NCBI GenBank assembly: GCA_024401225.1
Contig: JAKSLM010000008.1
Coordinates: 24,623-88,622, forward strand
Length of the DNA stretch: 64,000 bases
Direction of reading: 5' to 3'
DNA from: Bacteroidaceae bacterium
GTDB lineage: Bacteria; Bacteroidota; Bacteroidia; Bacteroidales; Bacteroidaceae
In this document: one piece after another, positions 44,074 through 53,656 of the stretch
Layout: the number at the start of each line of letters is the position of its first letter
Position numbering within the stretch: the stretch's first letter is position 1
Made by a program: the position numbers and the translations under genes
Notes under the pieces: generated by a model
What the model was told of the DNA's origin: nothing
The model's database searches: none
What the model saw: only the letters and a program-made list of their open reading frames with translations

Positions 44074-45303
44074 ATGGCATTTCCATTCTACATAGCACGC
44101 CGATACCTCTTCTCAAAGAAGTCGCACCACGCCATCAACATCATCAGTGGCGTGTCGGTATGCGGTGTGGCCATCGCTACTGCAGCCCTGATATGCATCC
44201 TCTCCGTGTTCAACGGATTTGAGGACATGGTGTCAGGTCTCTTCACTTCGTTCGACCCGCAGCTCAAGGTGCTGCCTGCCGAGGGCAAGTTCATGGTAGC
44301 TGATGCCGACGAACTGGAGGCTCTGCGCAACGACAAGGATGTGGCCGTATACACGGAGACGCTGGAGGATGCTGCCCTGCTCATGATGAACAATCGCCAG
44401 GCCATGGCTACCGTGAAGGGTGTGGACGACAACTTCGAGGAGCTCACCAGCATCGACAACATACTCATCGGCGATGGGGTGTTCGACCTCGGCATCGATG
44501 TCATCGACTACGGCATACCCGGCACCGGCCTGCTCATGCAGCTCGGCGCTACCGAGGACTTCAAGACTCCGCTCCAGGTCTACGCTCCACGTGAGGGTGA
44601 GAAGATCGACCTGACCGACCCTACGGAGAGCTTCAACCAAGAGGAACTGTTCTCGCCGGGCGTGGCCTTCCAGGTGAAGCAGAACAAGTACGACAACAAC
44701 TACATCATCACCTCCATCGGCTTTGCACGCCGCCTGTTCGAGCGCCAGGGCTATGTGAGCTCCATCGAGCTTCGACTGGTGGATGGCGCAAACATCGGCA
44801 CGGTGAAGGAGAGGATAAGGGCGATGATGGGACCTGAATACAAGGTGCTCGACCAGTACGAGCAGCAGGAGGATACGTTCAAGATCATGAAGATTGAGAA
44901 GCTGATATCCTACATCTTCCTCACGTTCATCCTCATGGTGGCATGCTTCAACATCATAGGTTCGCTCTCCATGCTCATCATCGAGAAGAAGGACGATGCC
45001 AGCACGCTTCGCAACCTGGGTGCCAACGATAAGCAGATATCCAGCATCTTCATGCTCGAGGGACGCATGATATCGGCCTTCGGTGCCGTGGTGGGCCTCG
45101 GTCTCGGCTTGCTGCTGTGCTACCTGCAGCAGACGTACGGACTCGTGAAGTTCGGCAACAGCACCGGCTCGTACATCATCCACTCCTACCCCTGCAGCGT
45201 GCATGCCATCGACATACTGGTGGTGTTCGCCACCGTCATCATCGTAGGCTTTGCCTCGGTGTGGTATCCGGTCAAGTCGCTCACAAAGAAGTTTGCAAAA
45301 TAA
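44074..45303 (+). CDS. LolC/E-type FtsX-family ABC permease
   Basis: The 409-residue inner-membrane protein starts at MAFPFYIARRYLFSKKSHHAIN; the longer frame is repeat DNA. One membrane segment near residue 25-50 (INIISGVSVCGVAIATAALI), a large periplasmic region, and three segments from about residue 285 onward (FILMVACFNIIGSLSMLI; FGAVVGLGLGLLLC; VVFATVIIVGFASVWYPV) match the FtsX/LolCE topology. The family exports lipoproteins from the inner membrane. The ATPase partner is not adjacent. Function as lipoprotein release machinery is family inference. Confidence 0.88.
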   Translation: MAFPFYIARRYLFSKKSHHAINIISGVSVCGVAIATAALICILSVFNGFEDMVSGLFTSFDPQLKVLPAEGKFMVADADELEALRNDKDVAVYTETLEDAALLMMNNRQAMATVKGVDDNFEELTSIDNILIGDGVFDLGIDVIDYGIPGTGLLMQLGATEDFKTPLQVYAPREGEKIDLTDPTESFNQEELFSPGVAFQVKQNKYDNNYIITSIGFARRLFERQGYVSSIELRLVDGANIGTVKERIRAMMGPEYKVLDQYEQQEDTFKIMKIEKLISYIFLTFILMVACFNIIGSLSMLIIEKKDDASTLRNLGANDKQISSIFMLEGRMISAFGAVVGLGLGLLLCYLQQTYGLVKFGNSTGSYIIHSYPCSVHAIDILVVFATVIIVGFASVWYPVKSLTKKFAK

Positions 45304-45329
45304 AACATCCTAAAATATTATTTTCAATT

Positions 45330-47018
45330 ATGAACAAGAACATTATTTATCTTTTCTCAGCTGCTGCACTCCTTGCCAGCTGTAGTGGTAAGTTGAAGCT
45401 TACAGCTGACAACTTCTCAGTCACTCCTACTCCGCTCGAGTACGTTGCAGGCGAAGTACCTGCTACCATCAGTGCCAACATCCCTGCCAAGGCTATGCCT
45501 AAGAAGGCTATCGTGACTTGCACTCCATACCTCAAGTGGAACGGCGGACAGTCGGTAGGTTCGAGCGCTACATTCCAGGGCGAGAAGGTAGAGGCCAACA
45601 ATACCATCATCTCATACAAGAATGGCGGCAACGCTACAATGCGTTCATCATTCCCATTCCAGAACGGCATGCAGAACAGCGAGCTCTGGATGCAGTTCAC
45701 AGCCAAGAAGGGTAACAAGACCATCAGCGTGCCAGACGTCAAGATAGGCTACGGCGTGCAGTGTACTGCTGCCCTCGTGAGCGAGACATCGCGCGATGCC
45801 AACCACAGCGTGGCTCAGGACAACTTCCAGCGCATCATCAGCCAGAAGCAGGCTGCAAGCATCAAGTTCCTCATCGGTCAGGCTAACCTCCGCGGTTCGG
45901 AGCTCAACAGCAAGAACGTGCAGGAGTTCATCCAGACTCTCAAGAACATCAAGAGCGACGAGCAGAGCCTCGTGCTCCAGAACGTGGAGATCAGCGCATA
46001 CGCTTCGCCTGATGGCGCATACAGCATCAACGAGAAGCTGGCTGCAAAGCGTGGTGCAGTATCGGAGAACTATGTCAGCGGCCAGATGAAGAAGCAGAAG
46101 CTCAATGGCAACATCGACACTAAGTATACTGCTGAGGACTGGGACGGATTCCAGGAACTCGTAAAGCAGTCAAACCTCGAGGATAAGGACATCATACTCC
46201 GCGTCCTCTCTATGTATCAGGACCCAGAGCAGCGTGAGCGTGAGATCCGCAACATCGCTACCGTATACGGCGAACTTGCTACTGCCGTGCTTCCAGAACT
46301 CCGCCGTGCCCGCATGGTCATCAACTACGATGTAGTAGGCCGCAGCGACGAGGAGATTCTCAGCCAGTTCAATGCTGACGCTTCGAAGCTTTCGGTCGAG
46401 GAGATACTCTACGCAGCCAACTGCCTCTCTGACAACGAACGCCTCACAAGCAATATGTACGTACGTGCCACAGAGCTCTACCCTAACGACTACCGCGCTT
46501 ACAACAACCTCGGTGTGAAGGCTATGGAGCATGGCGACTACGACTCGGCTACAAGCTTCTTCAAGAAGGCTCTCAGCAAGAATACCAACGCTGGTGAGGC
46601 TAACGTGAACCTCGGCTACATGGAGCTCTTCAAGGGCAACATCGCTGACGCTGAGTACTACATCGCCAAGGCTGCTACTGCCGACAACCTCAAGGAGGCT
46701 CAGGGCAACCTCTACATCGCTCAGGGCAAGTATGGCCAGGCTGCTTCATACCTCTCGGAGGTAAGCAACAACAGCGGCGCCCTCGCTCAGATCATGAACA
46801 ATGACTACGCTACTGCAACCAAGCTCCTCAACGGCATCAAGAACGCCAACGCCATGACTTACTACCTCAAGGCTATCATCGGCGCACGCACCAACTCAGG
46901 CAGCGACGTATCGGAGAACCTCCAGAAGGCAGTATCAATGGATAGCACATTCGCTACACGCGCCCTCAACGATGTTGAGTTTGCAAAGTATGCATCGATC
47001 GTAAAGGCTCTCCGCTAA
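45330..47018 (+). CDS. TPR lipoprotein with OmpA-like region
   Basis: The 562-residue product starts at 45330: MNKNIIYLFSAAALLASC with lipobox LLASC; a longer frame runs back into the permease gene. Residues about 20-170 are a strand-rich region. About 180-300 contain FLIGQANLRGSELNS, VEISAYASPDGAYSINEKLAAKRG and other features like an OmpA C-terminal domain. From about 375 on, TPR motifs appear (NDYRAYNNLGVKAMEHGDY, AGEANVNLGYMELFKGN, AEYYIAKAATADNLKEA). Related proteins in Bacteroidetes are surface or periplasmic lipoproteins of unknown function. Confidence 0.83.
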   Translation: MNKNIIYLFSAAALLASCSGKLKLTADNFSVTPTPLEYVAGEVPATISANIPAKAMPKKAIVTCTPYLKWNGGQSVGSSATFQGEKVEANNTIISYKNGGNATMRSSFPFQNGMQNSELWMQFTAKKGNKTISVPDVKIGYGVQCTAALVSETSRDANHSVAQDNFQRIISQKQAASIKFLIGQANLRGSELNSKNVQEFIQTLKNIKSDEQSLVLQNVEISAYASPDGAYSINEKLAAKRGAVSENYVSGQMKKQKLNGNIDTKYTAEDWDGFQELVKQSNLEDKDIILRVLSMYQDPEQREREIRNIATVYGELATAVLPELRRARMVINYDVVGRSDEEILSQFNADASKLSVEEILYAANCLSDNERLTSNMYVRATELYPNDYRAYNNLGVKAMEHGDYDSATSFFKKALSKNTNAGEANVNLGYMELFKGNIADAEYYIAKAATADNLKEAQGNLYIAQGKYGQAASYLSEVSNNSGALAQIMNNDYATATKLLNGIKNANAMTYYLKAIIGARTNSGSDVSENLQKAVSMDSTFATRALNDVEFAKYASIVKALR

Positions 47019-47027
47019 TCCGTACAA

Positions 47028-47933
47028 ATGAAACTCTTGAAGACTATATTACCGCTGGTTTCACTCCTCATGCTCATGGGGTGTGGACCTGGCGGTTCTT
47101 CATTCAGGATAAAGGGTACGCTCATCGGACAGGAAGGTGGTGAGATATACGTCTACAACACCGAGTACGGCAGCGCACGCTTCGACACCATCCGTGTCGA
47201 TGAGGGGCATTTTGTCTACGGCGGTTCGATCAGCGAGGTTACACCTTATATATTATTATTCCCCAACGCCATGGAGCAGGTGGTCTTTGCTGGTCCGGGC
47301 GAGGTGGTGGAATACTCAGCCAATGTCACCAACCTCAGCAACTACACGGTGGATGGCAACAAGGAGAACGAACTCATGACTGAGTTCCGCAAGAAGACCG
47401 AAGGCCACAGCGAGGAGGAGATCGTCGCCGAGGCAAAGCAGTTTATCAAGTCATTTCCCGAATCGGCAGTATCGTACTATCTGGAGGATGTGTACATACG
47501 CAAGAACAAGAAGAAGCCGACCAACCTGCCTGACATGACGCTCAAGTCGCGCGACGACAAGAATGTGAAACTATGGTCGGGCAAGGAGTCGCAGTACACA
47601 CTCACGGTCTATTGGGCCACATGGATGCTGTCATCGTACGAGTTCATGAACCGCATACGCTCCATCCGTGCCCAGCACAGCGATAAGAATGATCTGCGCA
47701 TCGTGGTCATATCGCTCGATGTAGAACGCTACCGCTGGCAGGAAGAGACTCGCCGCGACAGTACAAACAACATTGAGCACTACTGCGATGGCAAGGCATG
47801 GGAATCGCCTTCCATCACCTCAGTAGGCATCAGCACCGTACCTTCCTATTTCATCACCAACGCAAAGCATAAGATCCTGCATCGAGGCACCGATGCTGAC
47901 CAGATGGGAAAGGATGTTGATGGATTGTTGTAA
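47028..47933 (+). CDS. Thioredoxin-fold lipoprotein lacking the CxxC motif
   Basis: The 301-residue lipoprotein has signal MKLLKTILPLVSLLMLMGC (lipobox LMGC). Residues about 25-120 are a DUF4369-like strand-rich domain (RIKGTLIGQEGGEIYVYN, DTIRVDEGHFVYGG). Residues about 165-300 form a thioredoxin-like domain with LTVYWATWMLSSYEFMN, RIVVISLDVERYRWQ and the cis-Pro segment ISTVPSYFI. At the place of the usual WCxxC, Met200 and Ser203 stand instead of cysteines, so thiol-disulfide exchange is not expected. It follows the TPR lipoprotein by 9 bp. Confidence 0.83.
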   Translation: MKLLKTILPLVSLLMLMGCGPGGSSFRIKGTLIGQEGGEIYVYNTEYGSARFDTIRVDEGHFVYGGSISEVTPYILLFPNAMEQVVFAGPGEVVEYSANVTNLSNYTVDGNKENELMTEFRKKTEGHSEEEIVAEAKQFIKSFPESAVSYYLEDVYIRKNKKKPTNLPDMTLKSRDDKNVKLWSGKESQYTLTVYWATWMLSSYEFMNRIRSIRAQHSDKNDLRIVVISLDVERYRWQEETRRDSTNNIEHYCDGKAWESPSITSVGISTVPSYFITNAKHKILHRGTDADQMGKDVDGLL

Positions 47934-47951
47934 GTGAAGAGTAAAGAGTAA

Positions 47952-47996
47952 AAAGTGAAGAGTGTTATCGACAGCATCGATAACACTCTTCACTTT
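47952..47996. terminator. Bidirectional terminator hairpin, 20-bp stem
   Basis: AAAGTGAAGAGTGTTATCGA (47952-47971) and its exact complement (47977-47996) enclose CAGCA. It separates the thioredoxin-like lipoprotein from convergent metG. The left part contains units of the 7-bp repeat family (GTGAAGA, GTAAAGA), suggesting the repeat contributed to forming the terminator. Confidence 0.85.
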
Positions 47997-48022
47997 ATTC
48001 GTTTTCCCAAAAAGAGATACGC

Positions 48023-50092
48023 TTAGCACACCTGTGATCCACCCTTTACAGGATGCTCGACAGTAGTGACGCTGATGCTGCCGTCGTAGTTCTCGGCAGA
48101 GAGGATCATACCCTCGCTCACCAGTCCGTTCTTGAACTCGCGTGGAGCAAGGTTGGCAATGAAGAGCACCTGCTTGCCTACGAGCTGCTCTGGCTCGTAC
48201 CACTGAGCTATGCCGCTCACGATGGTGCGTCCCTTAGGGGTGCCGTCATCGAGCTTGAACTTCAGGAGCTTCTTCATCTTAGGCACACGCTCGCACTCCA
48301 ATACTGTTGCTACACGAATGTCGAGCTTGCCGAAGTCGTCGTATGCTATAGTGTCCTTTACAGGGGCTGCAACTGCATTTGCTTCCTCGTTGGCCTTGAT
48401 GGTAGCCTCGAGCTTGTCCATCTGGAACTTGATGGCCTCGTCCTCAATCTTGGAGAAGAGGAGCGATGGCTTGTTGAGCTGCTTGCCTGCTGGCAGGATG
48501 TCTGTGCTGCCGAGCTCTTCCCAGTTGCACTCAGTCATGTTGATCATGTCGCGAAGCTTGGCTGATGAGAATGGGAGGAATGGTTCGAACGCAATGGCGA
48601 GGTTGGCTGTGAGCTGGAGCGACACGTAGATGATGGTCTTCACGCGCTCTGGGTCAGTCTTGATCACCTTCCATGGCTCCTCGTCGGCGATGTACTTGTT
48701 GCCGATACGTGCCAGGTTCATTGCCTCCTTCTGTGCCTCACGGAACTTGAATGCCTCAAGCAGATTCTCCACCTTTGCCTTCACCTCGACAAACTCAGCC
48801 AGCGTAGCCTTATCGACCTCAGTCAGTTCGCCACACTCAGGCACGATGCCGTCGTAGTACTTCTGTGTGAGCTGGAGGGCACGGTTGACGAAGTTGCCAT
48901 ACACAGCCACGAGCTCGTTGTTGCATCGAGCCTGGAAGTCAGCCCATGTGAAGTCGTTGTCCTTGGTCTCAGGAGCGTTGGCAGTCAGCACGTAGCGGAG
49001 CTCATCCTGGCGTCCTGGCATCTCCTCGAGATATTCATTGAGCCATACGGCATAGTTTTTCGATGTCGATATCTTGTTGCCTTCAAGGTTGAGGAACTCG
49101 TTCGATGGCACGTTGTCAGGCATGATGTAGCCGCCATGTGCCTTCATCATGGTAGGGAAGATGAGGCAGTGGAACACGATGTTGTCCTTACCGATGAAGT
49201 GTACGAGGCGTGTATCCTCATCCTGCCACCACTTCTGCCATGAGCCCCACTTCTCTGGATCCTTGTCGCAGAGCTCCTTGGTGTTGGAGATGTAGCCGAT
49301 AGGTGCGTCAAACCATACGTAGAGCACCTTGCCCTCAGCACCCTCCACAGGTACTGGGATACCCCAGTCGAGGTCGCGTGTCATGGCACGTGGCTGCAGA
49401 TCCATGTCGAGCCACGACTTGCACTGGCCGTACACGTTCGAGCGCCACTCCTTGTGTCCCTCCAGAATCCACTCCTTGAGCCACTCCTGATGGTCGCCGA
49501 GAGGCAGGTACCAGTTTTTGGTGGCACGCAGTTCGAGCGGATTGCCCGGATTGTTCTTGTTGGTAGGGTTGATGAGCTCTGATGGCGAGAGTGTAGCACC
49601 ACACTTCTCGCACTGGTCACCATAGGCACCCTCAGCGCCGCATCGTGGACAAGTACCCACAATGTTGCGGTCGGTAAGGAATTCGCCTGTCACGGCATCG
49701 CAGTACTGCTCCTCCACCTTCTCCACGAGCTTGCCATCATCGTAGAGCTTGCGGAAGAAGTCGGATGCAAACTTATGATGCACATCGCTGGTGGTGCGGC
49801 TGTAGATGTCGAACGAGATACCGAAGTCCTCGAACGACTTCTTGATGATGCCGTGGTAGCGGTCCACGACGTCCTGTACGGTGATGCCTTCCTTCTTGGC
49901 ACGTATGGTGACTGGTACACCATGCTCGTCCGAACCGCCGATGAACACCACCTCGCGGCCCTTGAGTCGGAGGTAACGTACGTATATGTCGGCTGGCACA
50001 TACACACCAGCAAGGTGGCCGATGTGCACCGGTCCGTTGGCGTATGGGAGAGCAGATGTTACTGTGGTTCTTTTGAAGTTTTTCTGTTCCAT
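48023..50092 (-). CDS. metG: Methionyl-tRNA synthetase
   Basis: The 689-residue cytosolic enzyme loads methionine onto tRNA. The start at 50092 gives [20 protein letters not shown]; the longer frame passes the promoter box. PVHIGHLAG is the HIGH motif. [18 protein letters not shown] is a zinc knuckle, KISTSK stands for KMSKS, and the C-terminal domain from about residue 585 ([21 protein letters not shown]) is the Arc1p-like tRNA-binding/dimerisation domain. Length is normal for the long MetG type. Monocistronic, with a terminator at 47952-47996. Confidence 0.97.
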   Translation of the reverse strand: MEQKNFKRTTVTSALPYANGPVHIGHLAGVYVPADIYVRYLRLKGREVVFIGGSDEHGVPVTIRAKKEGITVQDVVDRYHGIIKKSFEDFGISFDIYSRTTSDVHHKFASDFFRKLYDDGKLVEKVEEQYCDAVTGEFLTDRNIVGTCPRCGAEGAYGDQCEKCGATLSPSELINPTNKNNPGNPLELRATKNWYLPLGDHQEWLKEWILEGHKEWRSNVYGQCKSWLDMDLQPRAMTRDLDWGIPVPVEGAEGKVLYVWFDAPIGYISNTKELCDKDPEKWGSWQKWWQDEDTRLVHFIGKDNIVFHCLIFPTMMKAHGGYIMPDNVPSNEFLNLEGNKISTSKNYAVWLNEYLEEMPGRQDELRYVLTANAPETKDNDFTWADFQARCNNELVAVYGNFVNRALQLTQKYYDGIVPECGELTEVDKATLAEFVEVKAKVENLLEAFKFREAQKEAMNLARIGNKYIADEEPWKVIKTDPERVKTIIYVSLQLTANLAIAFEPFLPFSSAKLRDMINMTECNWEELGSTDILPAGKQLNKPSLLFSKIEDEAIKFQMDKLEATIKANEEANAVAAPVKDTIAYDDFGKLDIRVATVLECERVPKMKKLLKFKLDDGTPKGRTIVSGIAQWYEPEQLVGKQVLFIANLAPREFKNGLVSEGMILSAENYDGSISVTTVEHPVKGGSQVC

Positions 50093-50120
50093 TGGTGTTT
50101 CTTTATTATTATTTTGCGTG

Positions 50121-50128
50121 CAAAGGTA
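50121..50128 (-). promoter_or_regulatory. -7 promoter box of metG
   Basis: TACCTTTG on the minus strand matches TAnnTTTG, 28 bp before the metG ATG. Confidence 0.6.
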
Positions 50129-50202
50129 TAAAATAATTAGGAAATAGGTCATCGATTGGTCGCTTTTTTTTTGAAAAAGAATTAGGAATTGGGAATTATT
50201 CG

Positions 50203-50210
50203 TATCTTTG
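50203..50210 (+). promoter_or_regulatory. -7 promoter box of pyrE
   Basis: TATCTTTG matches TAnnTTTG, 42 bp before the pyrE ATG. Upstream lie three AT-rich 7-bp units (GAATTAG, GAATTGG, GAATTAT). Confidence 0.6.
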
Positions 50211-50252
50211 CATCGAATTATTCCGATAATTAAACAATTAAAACTTAATAAT

Positions 50253-50891
50253 ATGAAGACAATACAGTCAATCTTTGCAGAGAAGCTGCTCGGCATCAAG
50301 GCCATCAAGCTTCAGCCAAACGATCCATTCACATGGGCCAGCGGATGGCGTTCACCTATATACACCGACAATCGTAAGACACTCGCCTACCCTGAGATAC
50401 GCTCGCTCGTGAAGCGTGAGCTCGTGCGCCTCATCAACACCCACTTCCCTGAGGCTACAGCCGTGGCAGGTGTGGCTACAGGAGCCATCGCACAGGGTGC
50501 ACTCGTAGCCGAGGAGCTCTGCCTCCCATACTGCTACGTTCGTCCAAAGCCAAAGGATCACGGCATGGGCAACCAGATCGAGGGCACCATCCCTGAGGGT
50601 TCGAAGGTCATCGTGGTCGAGGACCTCATCTCTACAGGTGGTTCGTCGCTCAAGGCTGTTGATGCTCTCCGCAAGGCAGGATTTGAGGTGATCGGCATGG
50701 TAGCATCCTACACTTACGGATTCCCTGTTGCCGAGGAGGCATTCAAGGAGGCTGGCGTGAAGCTCGTCACCATCTGCAACTACGATGCAACAACTGAGAT
50801 CGCTGCCGAGATCGGCTACATCAGCAAGGACGATCTCGAGGTACTTAAGGAGTGGCGCCAGAGCCCATCAACTTGGAAGCAGGGCGAATAA
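50253..50891 (+). CDS. pyrE: Orotate phosphoribosyltransferase
   Basis: The 212-residue cytosolic enzyme converts orotate and PRPP to orotidine 5'-phosphate in pyrimidine synthesis. [17 protein letters not shown] and the PRPP-binding motif [19 protein letters not shown] are intact, with [13 protein letters not shown] as the flexible lysine loop. The start at 50253 follows the promoter box; the longer frame begins inside it. Its stop overlaps the next start (TAATG). Confidence 0.96.
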   Translation: MKTIQSIFAEKLLGIKAIKLQPNDPFTWASGWRSPIYTDNRKTLAYPEIRSLVKRELVRLINTHFPEATAVAGVATGAIAQGALVAEELCLPYCYVRPKPKDHGMGNQIEGTIPEGSKVIVVEDLISTGGSSLKAVDALRKAGFEVIGMVASYTYGFPVAEEAFKEAGVKLVTICNYDATTEIAAEIGYISKDDLEVLKEWRQSPSTWKQGE

Positions 50892-51367
50892 TGGCTAAGT
50901 ACGAAAGTTCCATCAAGCAGCTCAACTGCCCGGTTGAGAATGTCTATTCAAAGCTCTCCGACCTCAACAACCTTGCAGTTATCAAGGAGCGATTCGGCGA
51001 CCCAGCCGTGCAGCAGGCCATGATAGCCAGCGGACAGGTGCCTGAGGATAAGATAGAGCAGATAGCCAATGCCGTCGATAAGCTCCAGTTCACACAGGAC
51101 TCCGTATCGGGCGAGTTTGACATGATAGGCACCATCGGTCTGCAGATCATAGACCGCGAGGAGAACAAATGCATCAAGTTTGCCTCCACCAATTCACCCG
51201 TATCGTTCAACTTCTGGATTCAAGTACTCCCTACCACCAGCACCACCAGCAAGATGCGTCTCACCATCGATGCCGACATACCATTCTTCCTCAAGGCCAT
51301 GGTAGGCAATAAGCTCAAGGATGGCATCGAGAAGTTTGCCGATATGCTGGCAATGATTCCGTATTAA
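50891..51367 (+). CDS. SRPBCC-fold protein
   Basis: The 158-residue soluble protein begins [27 protein letters not shown], typical of START/polyketide-cyclase-like (SRPBCC) folds that bind hydrophobic ligands. IQVLPTTSTTSKMRLTID and MVGNKLKDGIEKFADML continue the pattern. It is translationally coupled to pyrE, an arrangement I believe is common in Bacteroidales. Ligand and function are unknown. Confidence 0.78.
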   Translation: MAKYESSIKQLNCPVENVYSKLSDLNNLAVIKERFGDPAVQQAMIASGQVPEDKIEQIANAVDKLQFTQDSVSGEFDMIGTIGLQIIDREENKCIKFASTNSPVSFNFWIQVLPTTSTTSKMRLTIDADIPFFLKAMVGNKLKDGIEKFADMLAMIPY

Positions 51368-51420
51368 CCTTGTTAATAAGTTGAAAGTTATAAGTTATAA
51401 GTACAAGTTTCTTTCTATGA

Positions 51421-51573
51421 AAGCGCTTCGCGATAACGCATGCTCAACTTGTAAGTGAAGAACGAAGAGTGAAGAGTGAAGAATGGGAATACGCACACTC
51501 ATTACTCTTCATTTAGAGGAGAATTATAAGCCGTGCAATTTGCATTCTTCACTCTTCGTTCTTCACTCTTCAC
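51421..51573. repeat. Inverted heptanucleotide repeat between two genes
   Basis: The 270-bp gap between the SRPBCC gene and argH holds GTGAAGA-type units at 51455-51484 and their reverse complement at 51544-51573. A perfect 21-bp complement exists between 51455-51475 and 51546-51566, so a long hairpin is possible; it may end the pyrE transcript. A 17-bp tag AAGCGCTTCGCGATAAC at 51421-51437 recurs at 62518-62534. No promoter consensus for argH was found here. Confidence 0.75.
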
Positions 51574-51637
51574 TTTCAACGAGAGCAAGTTGGAAACTTG
51601 CGAAAGTTGAATTATAAGTTAAAAAGGGAAAGATAAA

Positions 51638-52981
51638 GTGAATTCAAATAAACTATGGACTAAGAATGTCCAAATGACAGAAGAGATAGAAAAGTTCACC
51701 GTGGGACGCGACCGCGAGATGGACCTCTACCTTGCCAAGTACGATGTGCTCGGCAGCATGGCACACATCACCATGCTCGAGAGCATCAACCTCCTCACCT
51801 CCGACGAGCTGCAGGCGCTTCTCAAGGAGCTCAAGGACATATATGCCACAGCCGAGCGTGGCGAGTTCGTCATCGAAGAGGGCGTGGAGGATGTTCACTC
51901 GCAGGTGGAGCTTATGCTCACACGCCGCCTGGGCGACATAGGCAAGAAGATACACTCGGGCCGTTCACGCAACGACCAGGTGCTCGTGGACCTCAAGCTC
52001 TTCATCCGTCAGCAGATCAAGGATCTCGCTGTGCTCGTGCGCCAGCTCTTCGATGCCCTCATCAAGCAGAGCGAACGCTACAAGAACGTGCTCATGCCGG
52101 GCTACACCCATCTGCAGGTAGCCATGCCTTCCAGCTTCGGACTCTGGTTCGGCGCTTATGCTGAGAGTCTTGTGGACGACATGCAGTACCTCCTCGCAGC
52201 ATGGAAGATCACCAACCGCAATCCACTGGGATCGGCAGCAGGCTACGGCAGCAGCTTCCCTCTCAACCGCCAGATGACCACCGACCTCCTCGGATTCGAC
52301 TCCATGGACTACAACGTGGTCTACGCCCAGATGGGACGAGGCAAGACCGAGCGCAACGTGGCATTCTCGATGGCATCCATAGCCGGCACGCTGGCTAAGC
52401 TCGCCTTCGATGCCTGCATGTTCAACAGCCAGAACTTCTCGTTTGTCAAGCTCCCAGCCAACTGCACCACAGGATCGAGCATCATGCCTCACAAGAAGAA
52501 CCCTGACGTCTTCGAGCTCACACGCGCCAAGTGCAACAAGCTCCAGTCGCTCCCGGTTACCGTCACCATGATCATGAACAACCTGCCTGTAGGCTACTTC
52601 CGCGACCTTCAGATCATCAAGGAGGTGTTCCTCCCTGCCTTCGACGACCTCAAGGACTGCCTGCAGATGGCTACCTACATCATCAATAAGATGGAGGTGA
52701 AGGACAACATACTCGACAACCCAATCTACGATCCAATGTTCTCAGTTGAGGAGGTCAACCAGCTCGCAGCCAACGGCATGCCATTCCGCGATGCCTACAA
52801 GAAGGTGGGACTCGACATCGAAGCTGGCCTGTTCACTCCAAACAAGAACATACACCACACCCACGAAGGTTCCATCGGCAACCTCTGCAACGACCGCATC
52901 CAGGCCCTCATGGACGATGTGGAGTCGGGCTTCAACTTCAGCAGGATGGAGAATGCCGTGGCACAGCTGCTCAAACAGTAA
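51638..52981 (+). CDS. argH: Argininosuccinate lyase
   Basis: The 447-residue cytosolic enzyme cleaves argininosuccinate to arginine and fumarate. The superfamily signature GSSIMPHKKNPD is intact, with HSGRSRNDQVLVDLKLF, YTHLQVAMPSSFG and NPLGSAAGYGSSF also visible. The start is a GTG at 51638: translation from it gives NSNKLWTKNVQMTEEIEKFTVG, the N-terminus expected for Bacteroidales ArgH, and AAAGGG lies before it. Confidence 0.96.
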   Translation: MNSNKLWTKNVQMTEEIEKFTVGRDREMDLYLAKYDVLGSMAHITMLESINLLTSDELQALLKELKDIYATAERGEFVIEEGVEDVHSQVELMLTRRLGDIGKKIHSGRSRNDQVLVDLKLFIRQQIKDLAVLVRQLFDALIKQSERYKNVLMPGYTHLQVAMPSSFGLWFGAYAESLVDDMQYLLAAWKITNRNPLGSAAGYGSSFPLNRQMTTDLLGFDSMDYNVVYAQMGRGKTERNVAFSMASIAGTLAKLAFDACMFNSQNFSFVKLPANCTTGSSIMPHKKNPDVFELTRAKCNKLQSLPVTVTMIMNNLPVGYFRDLQIIKEVFLPAFDDLKDCLQMATYIINKMEVKDNILDNPIYDPMFSVEEVNQLAANGMPFRDAYKKVGLDIEAGLFTPNKNIHHTHEGSIGNLCNDRIQALMDDVESGFNFSRMENAVAQLLKQ

Positions 52982-52989
52982 CAACGCTG

Positions 52990-53541
52990 ATGCGACGACC
53001 TACCACCATAGTCCTCACCGTGCTTACCATCCTTCTCGCCACCTCGTGCCAGAAGGATGAGGCACAGAAGACCTACAGCACCAAGTATCCTGTGCGCTGC
53101 AACTTCTACGTGCCCACCTACACCCAGCTCTTCAACGCCATGGCAGGCTATGGGCAGTACGTCACCGTGAGGCAGACCACCGATCGCCAGTCGGGCACCT
53201 CGGTCATTCAGATGAGCGACATGCTCAGTACTGACAACTACGCCATCGATGCCACCATGCGCTACTTCAACTATGGCCTTGGCGGCCTCATCATAGGCAT
53301 GAGCACCTATACCGAACCGCTCGCCTTCGACCTCGCCTGTCCCAACTGCGACCGAGCCGAGCGCCGCCTCAGCCTCAAGGACGATGGCACAGCGGTATGC
53401 AGCAAGTGCGGCATCACGTACGACCTCAACAACTACGGTTTCATTCGTTCCGTACCCGACCAGTGCCAGCACCTCACACCTCGTGGTCTCTACCGCTACC
53501 GCATCACCTTCTATGGCGACAATGTGAGCGTGTATAATTGA
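52990..53541 (+). CDS. Lipoprotein with a zinc-ribbon-like four-Cys motif
   Basis: The 183-residue product has lipobox LLATSC near residue 20. The mature protein is rich in Tyr and Thr. It carries CPNC and CSKC pairs separated by about 19 residues, followed by GITYDLNNYGFI, which resembles a Rieske/zinc-ribbon-like metal knuckle made only of cysteines. A further Cys in DQCQHL follows. It sits 8 bp after argH and is probably cotranscribed. I recall similar lipoproteins next to argH in other Bacteroidales, but know no function. A structural zinc is more likely than an Fe-S cluster because the Rieske histidines are absent. Confidence 0.7.
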   Translation: MRRPTTIVLTVLTILLATSCQKDEAQKTYSTKYPVRCNFYVPTYTQLFNAMAGYGQYVTVRQTTDRQSGTSVIQMSDMLSTDNYAIDATMRYFNYGLGGLIIGMSTYTEPLAFDLACPNCDRAERRLSLKDDGTAVCSKCGITYDLNNYGFIRSVPDQCQHLTPRGLYRYRITFYGDNVSVYN

Positions 53542-53576
53542 AAAAGGAGTTAAAGAAGGCAACACATACTACGAAG

Positions 53577-53634
53577 AAAAGGATTCAAGAAAAGTGCAAC
53601 AGTTCCATTTGCTGTACTTTTCTTGAATCCTTTT
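53577..53634. terminator. Bidirectional terminator between convergent genes
   Basis: A 19-bp perfect stem (AAAAGGATTCAAGAAAAGT with its complement) with an inner ACAG/CTGT pairing, followed by T residues (53631-53636) on the plus strand and A residues that serve as a U-tract on the minus strand. It closes both the argH unit and the efflux operon. Confidence 0.88.
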
Positions 53635-53656
53635 TTATTGCCGCTTGCTACCTTTC

